Assembly (NCBI GenBank): GCA_003952965.2
Contig: CM025856.1
Location: 19,053,218 to 19,117,217, forward strand
Length of the DNA stretch: 64,000 nt
Source: Morella rubra
Taxonomy: Eukaryota > Streptophyta > Magnoliopsida > Fagales > Myricaceae
Reading direction: 5' to 3'
Each line of letters starts with the position of its first letter. The stretch's first letter is position 1. The notes beneath the pieces are model-generated. The model made no database searches and was not told where the DNA came from. It saw only the letters and a list, made by a program, of their open reading frames with translations. Below are positions 12,251 to 25,269 of this stretch, piece by piece. The position numbers and the translations under genes are program-made.

Positions 12251-12643
12251 GGGTAAAATCAAAGTACCCGCCTTAAGTTACAATTTGTCTTATTATGCCC
12301 CTCAAGTTGCAAAAAAAATCAGCTGCTCCCCGTTCGATTTGGCCGGTAAATCAGACGGAAAGTGATGTGGATTGACCAAAATGCCTATCCAAGATAAAAT
12401 CAGGGAAAAAAATATATTCAAAAGTTATAATTTTTCTTTTAAAAACAGAAATAGTATTTAACTTTTTTTTTTTGAATTTCTCAATTTTTCAGTAATTGTC
12501 TTGGAGGGGTATTTTTGTCACTTTTTGTCTAGTTTAACGGCCAAATTGAACGGGGTGACAATTGATTTTTTTTTTGCAATTGCAATTTCAGGGGTGTAAT
12601 TAGACAAATTGGAACTTGAGGGGGGGCATTTTGATTTTGCTCC
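12251..12643. mobile_element. Long-TIR MULE-like/foldback element abutting the assembly gap
   Basis: The left arm 12251-12375 (GGGTAAAATCAAAGTACCCG, later GCCCCTCAAGTTGCAA and CCCCGTTCGATTTGGCCG) is mirrored by the right arm 12520-12643 (CGGCCAAATTGAACGGGG, AACTTGAGGGGGGGCATTTT). The arms are about 120 bp and imperfect. The layout matches the element at 52132-52527, which has a 9-bp target duplication, so a Mutator-like origin is likely. Five bases after the right arm the sequence turns to N, so the target duplication cannot be checked. Confidence 0.65.
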
Positions 12644-12648
12644 ATATA

Positions 12649-13648
12649 NNNNNNNNNNNNNNNNNNNNNNNNNNNNNNNNNNNNNNNNNNNNNNNNNNNN
12701 NNNNNNNNNNNNNNNNNNNNNNNNNNNNNNNNNNNNNNNNNNNNNNNNNNNNNNNNNNNNNNNNNNNNNNNNNNNNNNNNNNNNNNNNNNNNNNNNNNNN
12801 NNNNNNNNNNNNNNNNNNNNNNNNNNNNNNNNNNNNNNNNNNNNNNNNNNNNNNNNNNNNNNNNNNNNNNNNNNNNNNNNNNNNNNNNNNNNNNNNNNNN
12901 NNNNNNNNNNNNNNNNNNNNNNNNNNNNNNNNNNNNNNNNNNNNNNNNNNNNNNNNNNNNNNNNNNNNNNNNNNNNNNNNNNNNNNNNNNNNNNNNNNNN
13001 NNNNNNNNNNNNNNNNNNNNNNNNNNNNNNNNNNNNNNNNNNNNNNNNNNNNNNNNNNNNNNNNNNNNNNNNNNNNNNNNNNNNNNNNNNNNNNNNNNNN
13101 NNNNNNNNNNNNNNNNNNNNNNNNNNNNNNNNNNNNNNNNNNNNNNNNNNNNNNNNNNNNNNNNNNNNNNNNNNNNNNNNNNNNNNNNNNNNNNNNNNNN
13201 NNNNNNNNNNNNNNNNNNNNNNNNNNNNNNNNNNNNNNNNNNNNNNNNNNNNNNNNNNNNNNNNNNNNNNNNNNNNNNNNNNNNNNNNNNNNNNNNNNNN
13301 NNNNNNNNNNNNNNNNNNNNNNNNNNNNNNNNNNNNNNNNNNNNNNNNNNNNNNNNNNNNNNNNNNNNNNNNNNNNNNNNNNNNNNNNNNNNNNNNNNNN
13401 NNNNNNNNNNNNNNNNNNNNNNNNNNNNNNNNNNNNNNNNNNNNNNNNNNNNNNNNNNNNNNNNNNNNNNNNNNNNNNNNNNNNNNNNNNNNNNNNNNNN
13501 NNNNNNNNNNNNNNNNNNNNNNNNNNNNNNNNNNNNNNNNNNNNNNNNNNNNNNNNNNNNNNNNNNNNNNNNNNNNNNNNNNNNNNNNNNNNNNNNNNNN
13601 NNNNNNNNNNNNNNNNNNNNNNNNNNNNNNNNNNNNNNNNNNNNNNNN
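12649..13648. other. Assembly gap of exactly 1000 N
   Basis: A run of exactly 1000 N, the usual placeholder for a gap of unknown size. Reading frames that appear to cross it are artefacts. The missing last exons of the JmjC gene may lie inside it. Confidence 0.99.
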
Positions 13649-16600
13649 GACGAATCAAATCCGCGTGAGGCTTGAAGGCCTCAACAAGTCCTCCTATACA
13701 TTGTGTTCAACTGGTGAGAGAAGGATATTTCCGCCCCATGACGTTCCCTCATGCAAATGCTGTCTGATATCAAGGAGTCTTTCCATAGCTTCTCCTGGAG
13801 AGAATACGGTCATCCCACTTTGGTTGCGACGCCTGGTGATCACGCTGGCTGGTGCTGGCGAATGAACTGGTCGAAAAGATGCATCCCTTCAAGGCGTCCT
13901 CTTGCCCATAGCCAACTGTTTGCTCCTTTGCTCATCACAGTCTCTGCGCTGAATTGTAAATACTCGAGGGTTGGACAAAGCTTGAGCCATGTGCTATACC
14001 TTGAGGATCATTCGTTCGGTTAGTTTCAACCGTTTCGACTAGGACTTTATACGGATTTCTCTATCGGGCTCTCCTTCTGCATAAAGTGTCTCTAAATTAA
14101 TTACCTTGGGTTATTCTATCTAGTAGAATGCAATCTGTTAAAACCACCTGCACTATTCAACGTCTGTCGGTTCATACTTTGGGCCAACTAGTTTGTTATT
14201 AATAAAGTCTAATAAATATTCGTAATAGTCTCTGAAACTGATGAATATGAGGGTCGTACGAACTATATTCCTAGCATACACCGAATATGTTCTCTCCAAG
14301 GAGATCGAGTATGCGGATGTCCTTTACAGCTTACCTACACTTTATAATACTAGCTGTGCCCTTTGATACCACTAAACTGTCACGCCCCGAACGCTAGCAG
14401 CGACGCCTCAATGAATAGCGAGATTCAAAAAGGAGAAACTCAAGCGTACTTACTAATTCTTGCAGGCAGAATATCATAAATACTAAATTTTTTTTTTTAA
14501 AAAAACTTTATATCGCTAGCAATTAACGCGCATACAAAACATTAGAACCTATTTCTAACATTTGCATCTTGATCAATAACTTGAAGTAATTAAACAACAT
14601 CTCAAAATACGATCGTTTGAATAACCTTAAACGTATACTAAGGCCTCGGTTACCCCGTAATAGCCCATCGTATCCACGAACAAGACAGAAGATAAGGCTC
14701 ATGATCGGCTCTCCAAAAATTATATCTGAACATCCTAATAAGAAGAAAAATCAAGTCAAATAATTGAAGAGCGATAGAGGATCATTCTCTGTTTCTCGGA
14801 TACACCCTCTGTACTAGATTATTTCACCTACAGGAATACATATTGGTCTGGAATGGTACCACAACGATTTAATACTTAATGTGTAAAAGTAACGAAATAA
14901 GACATTCAAGTGATAGAGGGTTCTTAAAACTATGCAAAATAATGAACAATGATATACTTGCGAATTAAATAGATGAAACGGACAATATTGACTAAGGCTT
15001 GGTGGAGACGGATAATGCATGAAGACTAATGTAATCTTATGTGATTCTTTTGAAAACAGCTATTTCTTCTTTGATGAATATATGAAAATAATCTTTATCT
15101 TGGACATAACACGGTCTTCATTCTTGATGTTGGCTACTTATCACGCCAACATTGAGACCTTAAAGTCCAAGAGGTTGTGCGTTCCTCTTTCCGGAACTAA
15201 ATTTTATGTGCTCCTTAATTGCCGACTTGAGGAGAACACACCATTTTGGTAAGAGCTATGCTCACTATGTTGTTGGTCCCTCACCGGACCGTGAGAGTTA
15301 GATAATGAGTACTCAATCCACTGATGCGATGGTTTCACTCACCTTCTTAATATACTCTTGCTAAGCATCCTTCTGTCGTGTGATTCGAACTATTACATGA
15401 GCATCGGGACTACCATGTCCTTTTTCTCATTCTGTATCGAATGAACTTACGGAGTGGTGTCCCCGTAAGAATATTCTATACCAATCATTTCTCTTGCATT
15501 TCGTCCTTCGAAGGTTGTGAGGTCATAATTTGATCTGAGTGTACGTGGTTAAACAAAATTGCATAAGGAGCGATTGAAGGCAAAAAACCGTAGTAGTAAG
15601 CAGCAGATTAGTATCCAGTCTCCTATTTACGAGAAACTTAGTCAATAGAGATGATACATAGCATTATATTAGTGGATCATTTGGCAAAATAATTATTGAA
15701 TACTAGTGGACTTAAATGGCGCTGTGTCTATGTTCATTGCGTCGAAAAAACTTGAAAAGAATTATAAAATACTTTGTATCTGCATTGGGCTTTTCATATT
15801 GCTCAGAGGTATAAAATATCTTATATTCCAGCTAGATAAATCAATTTGGGCCACACATGATCTTGGCTGGTATGTTCCATTGCACATGTCTTTTTAGAAA
15901 CATTATACGAACATTTAATTCATAAAGTATCTTATACATGTGCTGATGTATCTTGTTTGGTTCCAGTTTTTTGGAAGAATGTAAGTTTCTACTTACAAAT
16001 TCCACTTAGCTCCGTCCACTTGAGCGAATGGAAGCACCTTGCCTACAATTGAGATATTCAGTACTAGAGACGTGATATTGACGCAAGGATAGCATGCAAC
16101 TATGTGCTACCAAAATTGATAAAAGAGTTATCGGTCACTGCGCCCTATTGCTAAGGTCCAAACCGGAAGCCTATATTAAGACACAACTCTCATATATTCA
16201 TGATAAAATCGCACCACCCGCACTATAATTGTTGTTGACGTAATCAATGGTCGACATCTCATATCAATGAGCAGAATGTTTTGTAACTAAGTGATCGTAA
16301 ACAATGACCAATAGAGGAGAATTGGAGTTAAACCTGGGAATCCTTACACACTCAGAGATCTAGTAAATCCATAACATAAAAAAATTCAAGTAATGAGCAT
16401 AGTATATTTGAACTCATTGCTACTGCAATTAATACGTTCTTCAGCCGCGGAAACTATGCTTTGGAGAAGCTGGAGGGGGGACGTCCAAAACGCGCCATAG
16501 CAAGTTACCCCGGACGGCTGCGCGCAACTTAAAAGAGTCATAAACTTTCAAAATCAATATGGGAGGAGCTACCTCAAATGTATCGAGATGAATATTTTAA

Positions 16601-19600
16601 ATACTGGATGAAAGATTCTAGCTCTAGTAATGAGAGATCAAAGAAGATTGTACGGGGTGGTATAATTTCACAACTGATGCAGAGCATTATACTTATACAT
16701 TCAATCACAAACACATTGTATTGATAGTGGCGAAAATCATTGAACAACAGAGCTGGCTGTATGATTGGGTAGGGGATTTCACATAGCTCGAAGTCCTCTG
16801 ACTCTATCGACAGATAAATATTTGGACTTACTATAACTCTATTGTTAATTATTAATCCTTAGTTTTTTTCTAATCTTACACGTAAATTCTATCCTTTAAG
16901 ACATAGGTTCTTCTTTACCTGGCATATAACTAATATCTCAAGGAGACTAAGGCACTGTAAAATGCGTACTTAAACGACGCAGCCTCAAAGTGAGAGGAAT
17001 ATTCGCGAAATGAGCAACATTTCCGCGAACGTTCAAGGTCAGCTGGTCTATGAGGGACAACCACGAAGCAAGCATCTCAATGTATAGTGCTATGGTAAGG
17101 CAGATGAAAAGGGCTCCACATGAAATACTGAGGAGTGCACACGACTTCAGATATGTATACGTGTGCGGAATAGTAACTCCAAGTAATGGCTATAAAATAC
17201 ACACATGTCACTTAATTGTCGTTAATAGGAGCCCATTAGCTGGTGACAATCATATGGAGATCGACCATTTGACCACACATCAAGGGAGAGACAAAGAGAG
17301 GGAGTGTCAGATCAGAACAACACTCCAATTCTGAGAAGACCTTTGAGAACGCTCGCTAGAAATTACAAATTTTCAGCAACAACAAATGATCTTCTACAAC
17401 ACTGTCCAAACCTTAAATCTACTTCTTAGTATGCACAAAATCCTCACCGAGAACATGCGAACAAAAATGGTACAATCACGAAAATAGATTAATTTTATAG
17501 ATACAATCATAAACAGTCGCAGCGAGAGTCATTTCTTTTTCTATTTACATTAAAATTATGAGCCAGACTCGGTATCAGAAACAACTACAAACAATCACCA
17601 CAGTTTATTAGCACAAATAACATATAGATTCCATCCCCTTCATGCAAGCTAAAACTATTTCAGGACAATTTACCTCATTCCCTAATGGTGTTTTAGAGCA
17701 CTTTGTATACCTAACAAACACCATAAGTTGTGCATTATTGTCCTTCCTTTGTGGGCAATTTTTTTTTCAGATCTGACATATGTGCACATCTTAGAACACT
17801 AATATGAGTTGCTTTGAGTTTGGTTCTACAAGATGCACAGAATTACAATATTATTTTAGAATCTATACATGCCACTAAACGTGTAATTCATTTATATCAA
17901 ACTAATTTGACGAAATTTCTGGTGAATCACACGAGTACAATTGCTGCAAATGATATGTATTGGCAATCACTCTTGTTTTGAGCCAATATTTTATTCAAAC
18001 AGCTTTAGCATGCATCAATAAAGAATCACTTCTTTGTAATCCCACTACACATTTGCTCTCAGATCTAGGCCATTTATATATATCCATTCGTCATCGCTTT
18101 ATCATGTAAGGTAACTCAAATATACCCTTAAATAATCTGAATCACTCGAGCGGAAAAGAGTGTAACGAGCATAAATCATCAGGATATCATGGATACCCAC
18201 ATATGGACGCTGTTACACTCACCTAGACAACTATCCCTAATCGAAAACACAAAAAAGCCAGACCCATCACAATATGATGAAACTACAAGAAGAAATGGGA
18301 GAGACCTAGTGGGTAGGGCTTAGCTTTTGCGAGGAGAGCACAGCAACAGAAAGGGCACTGGCAATAATATACCTAGTAATATATGCGTTATTATCCGTCG
18401 TCCCATCTCTATGCCAATTCTTCTTCTCTTGCCTGGCAACCATTTATCTTCTTCTTCTTCTTCTTCTTCTCCTTTCTCTGTTCTCGGTTGGGTGCTTTTT
18501 TTAGGGCAAAGTGAAAGGTGCGAGTTATTAAAACGAGGGCAACGTGAACAAATATGATAGGAAACTCCAGGCTGCGCTTCGAAAGAGAGGGGGTGTTAGA
18601 CGTGGATATTTTGCTATATTGGGGGAGAGAGGGGGAGAGGGCGGGGGGTGCTTTGGGTGAGACGCGATAAACGGAGAAGATGAGAGAGTTGTTGATGTGA
18701 TGGTGGAGGTATGAGACGGGACAAAGAGGAGGAGAGAGAATCGGTAAGATAGGTTGAGAGTTATGGGTGGGGAGGAGGGCTGCGAAGCAAAGGGTCATGC
18801 GTCTCCTCGCTTTCTATATTTCTCAACATCCTATTGTGCGCCGAGTGAGTTTTCTTGACCTTCCTGTTACTGAAGTCACTCTTCTGGATTAATGTTTGTC
18901 TGTTTTGTTGACGAGTCACCATCTTGGTCATTGTGAATCGTACCAATATGAGAAATTACGCTCACAAGCAGGATAAAAAGACTTTCACGAGTTATTTAAA
19001 TGTTCTTAACGATCTCACATCATTTTTACCAAGGTTTAAACAGCCCTAATTTACAATTCTTTTCGCAATGTAATTGTAACTTTTATGGGCCATATACCTG
19101 ATTAGAGCATAAAAATATATTATATAAGCTTCAAACTAATAAATCTATTATTTCAAAACATTTACTAATTGGAGATAATATAACATCTAATGTTAAATCC
19201 TACTTCTTTAAAAACACTCACATAGAAAACGATAGGAAACAGAATTCCACCTAGGAGATAGGACAAGTTAGAATATTTTAGGCAACTCGCAATAACGATT
19301 TAGGAAGTTCACAAACTTCTAACGAATTTAGAGTGGATGGCAACATCGGTTGGTCACCATCTGACCGATATGCACAAGTGATTGGTCCAGATACGACCAA
19401 TGAGAGTAGCCGCCATTCTCTTTCCGCGAAAAATTAGAGGGTAATTAATAATGGAGTATAGTGTATGACAGAGAGTCAACCACATATAGGGCGATGTCAT
19501 ACCATTCTCTTTCAAAAATGATATATGTACAATACAGTGGTTGGGGCCGTCTCAACAAAAACTAAGGTAACTAAAAACGTAATTGAGGATAAATAAAATT

Positions 19601-22600
19601 TCCAATAATTTAACATAAGATAAATCTCTTTTCAACACAAGTTAACCTTCGAGAGATTGATAGCGAAAGAGAGTCGTGTTCGGTTCTTAATGTCAATTTA
19701 TGTGTAAATTTTATTTTTTTGTATCAGTGGAAATAGAGGGTTCAGAATGTTTGGAGTCTGAAGTTAAGCATCGTTTTTAGAATTTTAATGTTAAAAAGTA
19801 TGCCGAATCAGATAAAGCAACATTGTATTAAGTGAATGTGACTGTAAATTACTTCATACTGAATTATTTCTAGCGAGGGAATTTGTTTGAAGGGACCTAA
19901 AAGGTACAAAATCTAGATTGTTGATTTAAATTATATTAATTACAATAATTACACTCTAAAAAGGTACATATTCATATATTAGAATGAACTTTGGTATTTA
20001 TTTTGGAGGAGACCATATTGTTGGTATTCCTAAATTATATTCTATCAAAGGAAGAAATATGTTTATGAATTAGATCTTTAAGTCATCTGCTCAAGTAAGA
20101 ATGATAATCTATATTGGATAGAGAATTCTGATGTTAATTAGACTTAGGATGTGTACGGCCCAAGGAAAGCTAATGGATCTGATTAACTTATCTCAAGGGA
20201 GTTATCCGATCAATAGCATTTAAATAAACAAGAGGAGAGACAACCACATTGTGGTCATGATTACGGTATTCACGTCCACATAAATGGTTTAATGATGTAT
20301 CTGATATAGTATACCTATAAAAGTTTATCCCATTATCATATGACAAAAGTCCAGAGGAGTTATATCATGAAGAAGTCCGGAAATTCGATAAGTAATTAGT
20401 GATTGATAGGTGTTTCTTGTAGTCAATGTGACCATAACAGAGAATCTCCATATTTAACAATGAAATTTCATACCAGCCCTCTCTGTTCCTGTCTGCTTGG
20501 GATAAGTCTATATTTTTAATCAGGTAAATAGTTTTAGAGGGAGAGAAAAAAGATTAAGAGAGTTTAAAACCTTAGGGGTTCTATGAACGCCTCATCTATG
20601 AACTTTACGCCTTTTGATTACGAGAGTTACCTTGCTCTTGTATGCTTAATATTTATCTAACAATATGATTGGGTAAATAGCAGACAAAATAAAGGATTGT
20701 CTAGGAAAGACCCATGAGCAGCAATGCTTTGAAGAAGATAGAGTTAAGCAATGTAGGGAGTTAGGCTATGGTCATATGGTGGTATGTTGAAGCTGACTCA
20801 TGGAAGGTGGAAGAGGCATATTGAATAAATAGACTTCAATAGTTATAATCAAGTTTGATTATTTAACTATAAGAGTATCTTTTTATTATGTCTCAAAATG
20901 TAGTCTTTGAGGAATAGTGTTTGCTTAAGTAGATTCAATGTTTTAGCATGGGAGCTTCTATTATGGTATATGATAGCATAAAAGCTGAACTATTGTAAAG
21001 TTTGCCTGTGTACACAACTGTATCATACTTTATCTTTGATTTGACAAATAGTAGTTTGGAGTAGAATGCAATCTCATAGAAAACTCTTCAATTTCGAATA
21101 TAATAGAACTATCTCGAGTCTTGTTTGATCTCACAGGCGCTTTGAGACTATTAGAGAGTATTCAAACTCATGAGCATATTTTGTTTTGATTGACACCTTA
21201 TTTTGCTTTTGTTGCCACTCTAAATGTTTCTGACTCTATATTACTTATTCCTATCGGTCTACAGTCTATTAACACAAAAATTTGTGTATGGCAAGGAAAA
21301 ATAATCAAAAAAAAAAAAAAAAAAACAAAATAGTAGGGGCCGGCGGTAAAACTGACCGCCATTATAGTTAAACAACGGAAAGTTATAGCCCGTGGGTTTC
21401 CCATGTTAACCGCGCGCACAGAACGTCTGCGGAAAAAGTTATTTCAAGGCCAATAAGGATGGCGCAATTTTGCTAGGGAAATACAGCTAATCAATATACA
21501 CTTTATATGAGACCTAGGCTGTGACTTAAATGTTGACGAGCGATATAGGAACCTCAAAAATCCTGCGACCCCGTTTAGTATCACATGGAAAACTTCTTGT
21601 TTTGTCATTGTAACACCTCCCCGAGCCTTTTATTCCGTAATTATAGGAGTAAGTCACCTACACGTACGCTGGATCAATGACTATTTTAAACAACATCACA
21701 ATTTATCCCTAGTAATTGCTGAGGTATTGATTTGTAAATATACCTTTATACTGACCACGACATTAATTTCATTTGAGTTGTTCGGGTCTCTGCGCACTGA
21801 GACTAACAGGTTCCACGAGATGAACTCAAATAGGACTTGGAAGTCGAGAATTGCACTTCAGAATAAAGTCCCTAAGTCATATAATTCTCAATTTATAATT
21901 TGTAACTCGTTGGACTCTTAAATTGTTTCTAAAACAATTTCACAAATAGATATATATAATATATATTAATTTCAAAAAATCATTTTCACAAAATACCATT
22001 GGGCAATGGATTCTTTTTCTAAGTCCAACTCTATATAGAAATATTGAATATACTGCCTCACTAAAGACTGGTGGATTCCTTATTAATCATTTATACAAAC
22101 TTATTTTATTATGTGCACCCACATTGATCAGCAATCGAGTGAGAATAATTATTTCGAGACTGACGACATAAAGTATCATACACCAAAAAAATGACGTCGG
22201 CGGGCCCTCAAAGGGTGAGCATAGTACAGGTTTTGGTGCTATACACATCATGGAGTAATAAATCCAGATAAAAACAGCTCTTGCCACAGGCTCTATGTAG
22301 AGGATCACATATTCCACCGGACCACCATTCATGTAAGGCCGAATCATCCTTCTGAGGCATCCTGGAGCACGTCGATCAAACGGCTATCAAAAAGGTACTT
22401 CCAATTATTTGATCCCGTTCAATGCATGTACTCTTACATTGCACCCACTCGTTTGCTTAAAGGTCACTGCCGCAAAAGATTTCCTTTATAAGCAAAAAGA
22501 TCCTCTATGTTGACGACACAAACTCCTCATCCATCATATTAGAGGACACACACACGAGTGTACGGAGCCTTAACAGACTTGTACAGTCAATAGTACCTGA

Positions 22601-25140
22601 AGTCTAGAACAAAACACTGTCCACGCTATGTGGAGAGAGTGAAACAGGACATCCGAAAAAGTCACTACTTTTCTCTACTTCGTATTCACTCCATCATTTG
22701 AGGATGACTTTATAGCTACAGATCGCGTATACTCATAAATATCTTTTAATGTAACCATGCCTATGTCCACATCATACGTTCCCTAATTACTTCTGAGGTG
22801 GAAAAAGGGTTCCTTTGCCAATACGAGGAGTAAAATAAAAACATGTGACATCTCGAATAACCATATTTTCCTTATGCATAAATAGTATTTTCTAGCGGCA
22901 TTATTCTTACTAAGGAAACTCACATGATGCAGGCTACACAGGGAAGAATAGCACCGCCATACAACTTGGATAGCAATCGAGCAGATGACAAATGATGTTC
23001 CAAAAATTGAAACTTTGGGAATCCAAAAATGAAAGAAGCCATCCTCTACCCTCCGGGCATTTGCCTTTTCCCTCAAATTGGTTTCAGTTATCTTGAACTC
23101 AATGCCATCCTTAAGTATGATATATTCCAAATGCAACTATCATGCAGTTATTAAGGAGCAAAATGAGATATGTGATATGGAATATGCTAGTGCTCAACGC
23201 TATGCTTAGTGTATAGGCGAGGGCCAAAGTGTAGACTCCTGTCATTGATACACAGAAACGCCCAGCTGTGCCACAAAATATCTCTTGTCCTCTATAGTAC
23301 TCTTTGGTGACGAAGAAAAGTTTTGAGAAAGAAGAGAGAGCACTATTATGGCCGCGCCCGATGACGAGCGCCACGTGAGGCAAAGAGGAAAGCGAGTGAT
23401 ATAGGAAGAACGGTATATGCATAGAGAGGCGAGATACCGCATTAGAGTAATATGGGATAGTTCAATGTGTTTATATTTCTTCACCTATGAAAGGACCTTA
23501 TGGATCAAATTAGAGAGGGTCCCGTTGTCCGAAACCGCAAGGCTTGGTTTGAAAGGGAACAAGGTGACGGCTATAAATGCGCTTTACTCGTGTTTTGAAT
23601 CTATATATATATTCTGAAAATGAACTACAAAACTATCTGGTGTATTTCTACACTTGTCGGTGTCACGCATATTCTGGCTTTAATCACACAAGCCGGTGGG
23701 GTTCCTTTCGAAGCTCATAAACAGCTCACCAGTAAAATGGTAACGTTTATCTTCATTCCGGGAATGAAACAAAAGGCCTCAGCACAGTGAGCAATAGGAC
23801 TGTTCATGTTGTTAATTTGATTTAATATATCCGGTACGACAAATAGTTTAGCAAATGACTTTGCTTTTGATACCTTGACCAACTGTACCAGCTCAATCTA
23901 TCCTACTGTGATCGTTAGCATACTTGATTCCCCTTTTCACCTGTTTCTAGAACTCTAACATACACACGAGAGTTGGTTGACGTATCTCTCTCCACTTTTG
24001 TCGAAAAATGGGCGTGCCGCTTAATGATGGTTTAAGAATGAACCCTCCCTCTATGTGGAGCTTCTGATCTTGTCTGGTTTTCGTTTGATGGCCACTTTAC
24101 TCGAGAGACTTCTGCTTTTATTCGCACTTTAATACCGATTTGGGTCTGAAAAAATTTGTTTACACCAATCTTCGATGACGTCTGTGTACTAATACCAAAG
24201 AGAAACATAAGTCAGGAAACAAGTATGGAGTTGGTGGCCACCTCAGAAACGTCGTTCTAGGGGCAGAGATGTCTTCCAACACACACAGTCTACGATAAAG
24301 TGTGAGGTGAAAAACATGAATAGGCACCTACTTCTACGATGTTATGATTTTGTCACACCTTATTATCGCTAAGTCCCCTGTTTGTGATGCATATAGGGGT
24401 AAAGCTTAAGCAAAGTTACCTATGCAAGAACAGCGGTGCTCATCAGGCACGGAGTATCAAAGGCCTTTGTGGCACACTCAATATTCATATACGATATTGT
24501 CGGACCTTTCTCCATTGAATGTCTCTTTGGTAAATGAGTTAAAAAAAATGAGGTCTATGCTACTACTCTCCCATTGAGAATTATTTCCTTCATTGTAATG
24601 AGAATGATTTATACAATTATGTTGCCTTCGATTTTGAAAAGTTCTCTAAGCGCATATCAACAGTCTTGGGGAAAATGATATACCTCAGAATTGAGGAAGA
24701 AAGAAGTTAACAGTATCCAAGGTAAAATCAACGATGCGGAGCTTAGAAAAAGAAGAGATGGTGAATAACTACTCGAGTCGAGTCTAGTCGTATTCAGAAA
24801 TCAAGGTTGTAACATCTTGGCACTTTGCCACAACTTACTTTGAACTCCAGGCTAGTCGAAGTTATGATTGTATCAATTACTCACACTGGCAACACATCCT
24901 ATGCCTACTTCCCCCTCAGCACGAAACAATGAGTTAGAGAGTATATGTCGACAGTGAATCAGCGACACCATTTACTTTCCAATTATCTAGTGGTTAGAGC
25001 TAAATGCGCTGAGTAAGGTCAACTACACTTACCCGCAAAACCCTCGCTGGGACGTGGAACGCCCTTAAGAACTGCAATTCACTCTTATATCTTGAAATCT
25101 CGCGTGTGACCGATGTAAGAATTAGTTTTCGCGAGAAGAT
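13649..25140. other. 11.5 kb with no recognisable gene; atypical sequence
   Basis: Frames up to 129 codons occur but none shows a domain, splice structure or family motif that I know. The texture differs from the flanks: CG dinucleotides and GAGAG/CTCTC words look more frequent and homopolymer runs are fewer. Scattered phrases resemble ends of plant retroelements in mutated form: ACTGTCACGCCCCGAAC with ACGCCTCAATGAATAGCG at 14377-14425, and GTAACACCTCCCCGAGCC at 21611-21628. A CACTA-like phrase (CGGCGGTAAAACTGACCGCC) sits near 21340. It directly follows a placeholder gap. I see either very old transposon debris or an assembly stretch of low accuracy; I cannot tell which. Confidence 0.4.
18448..18471. 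repeat. (CTT)n microsatellite
   Basis: About eight perfect CTT units on the + strand, followed by a purine-rich stretch (18580-18780). Such CT tracts are common in plant 5' UTRs, but no gene start can be tied to it. Confidence 0.85.
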
Positions 25141-25269
25141 CTGGGGACATGTAGCAGCCGGGAATGGAACGGGTTCCATTAAGGCCCGACTTGATTCTCG
25201 GGCAAGCTAAATGGTAAAGCCCTGGGATCGGACCATGTAAAATAGGCACCCCGTCTGAGTGCAAAAGGC

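Noticed and set aside
12600..13865. Very long open frames on both strands, up to 418 codons
   Set aside because: They consist almost entirely of the 1000-N gap and have no sequence support.
13751..14023. 90-codon frame just after the gap
   Set aside because: I considered it as a continuation of the JmjC gene. It has none of the expected motifs (distal His, following beta-strand text).
18409..18798. 129-codon minus-strand frame
   Set aside because: It runs through a CTT microsatellite and purine-rich text, is rich in Ser/Pro/Lys for that reason, and shows no domain or splice context.
22783..23484. Overlapping minus-strand frames of 117, 103 and 80 codons with hydrophobic stretches
   Set aside because: They overlap each other in different frames, lie in the atypical stretch and match no family I know; lengths are near chance expectation over 11 kb.
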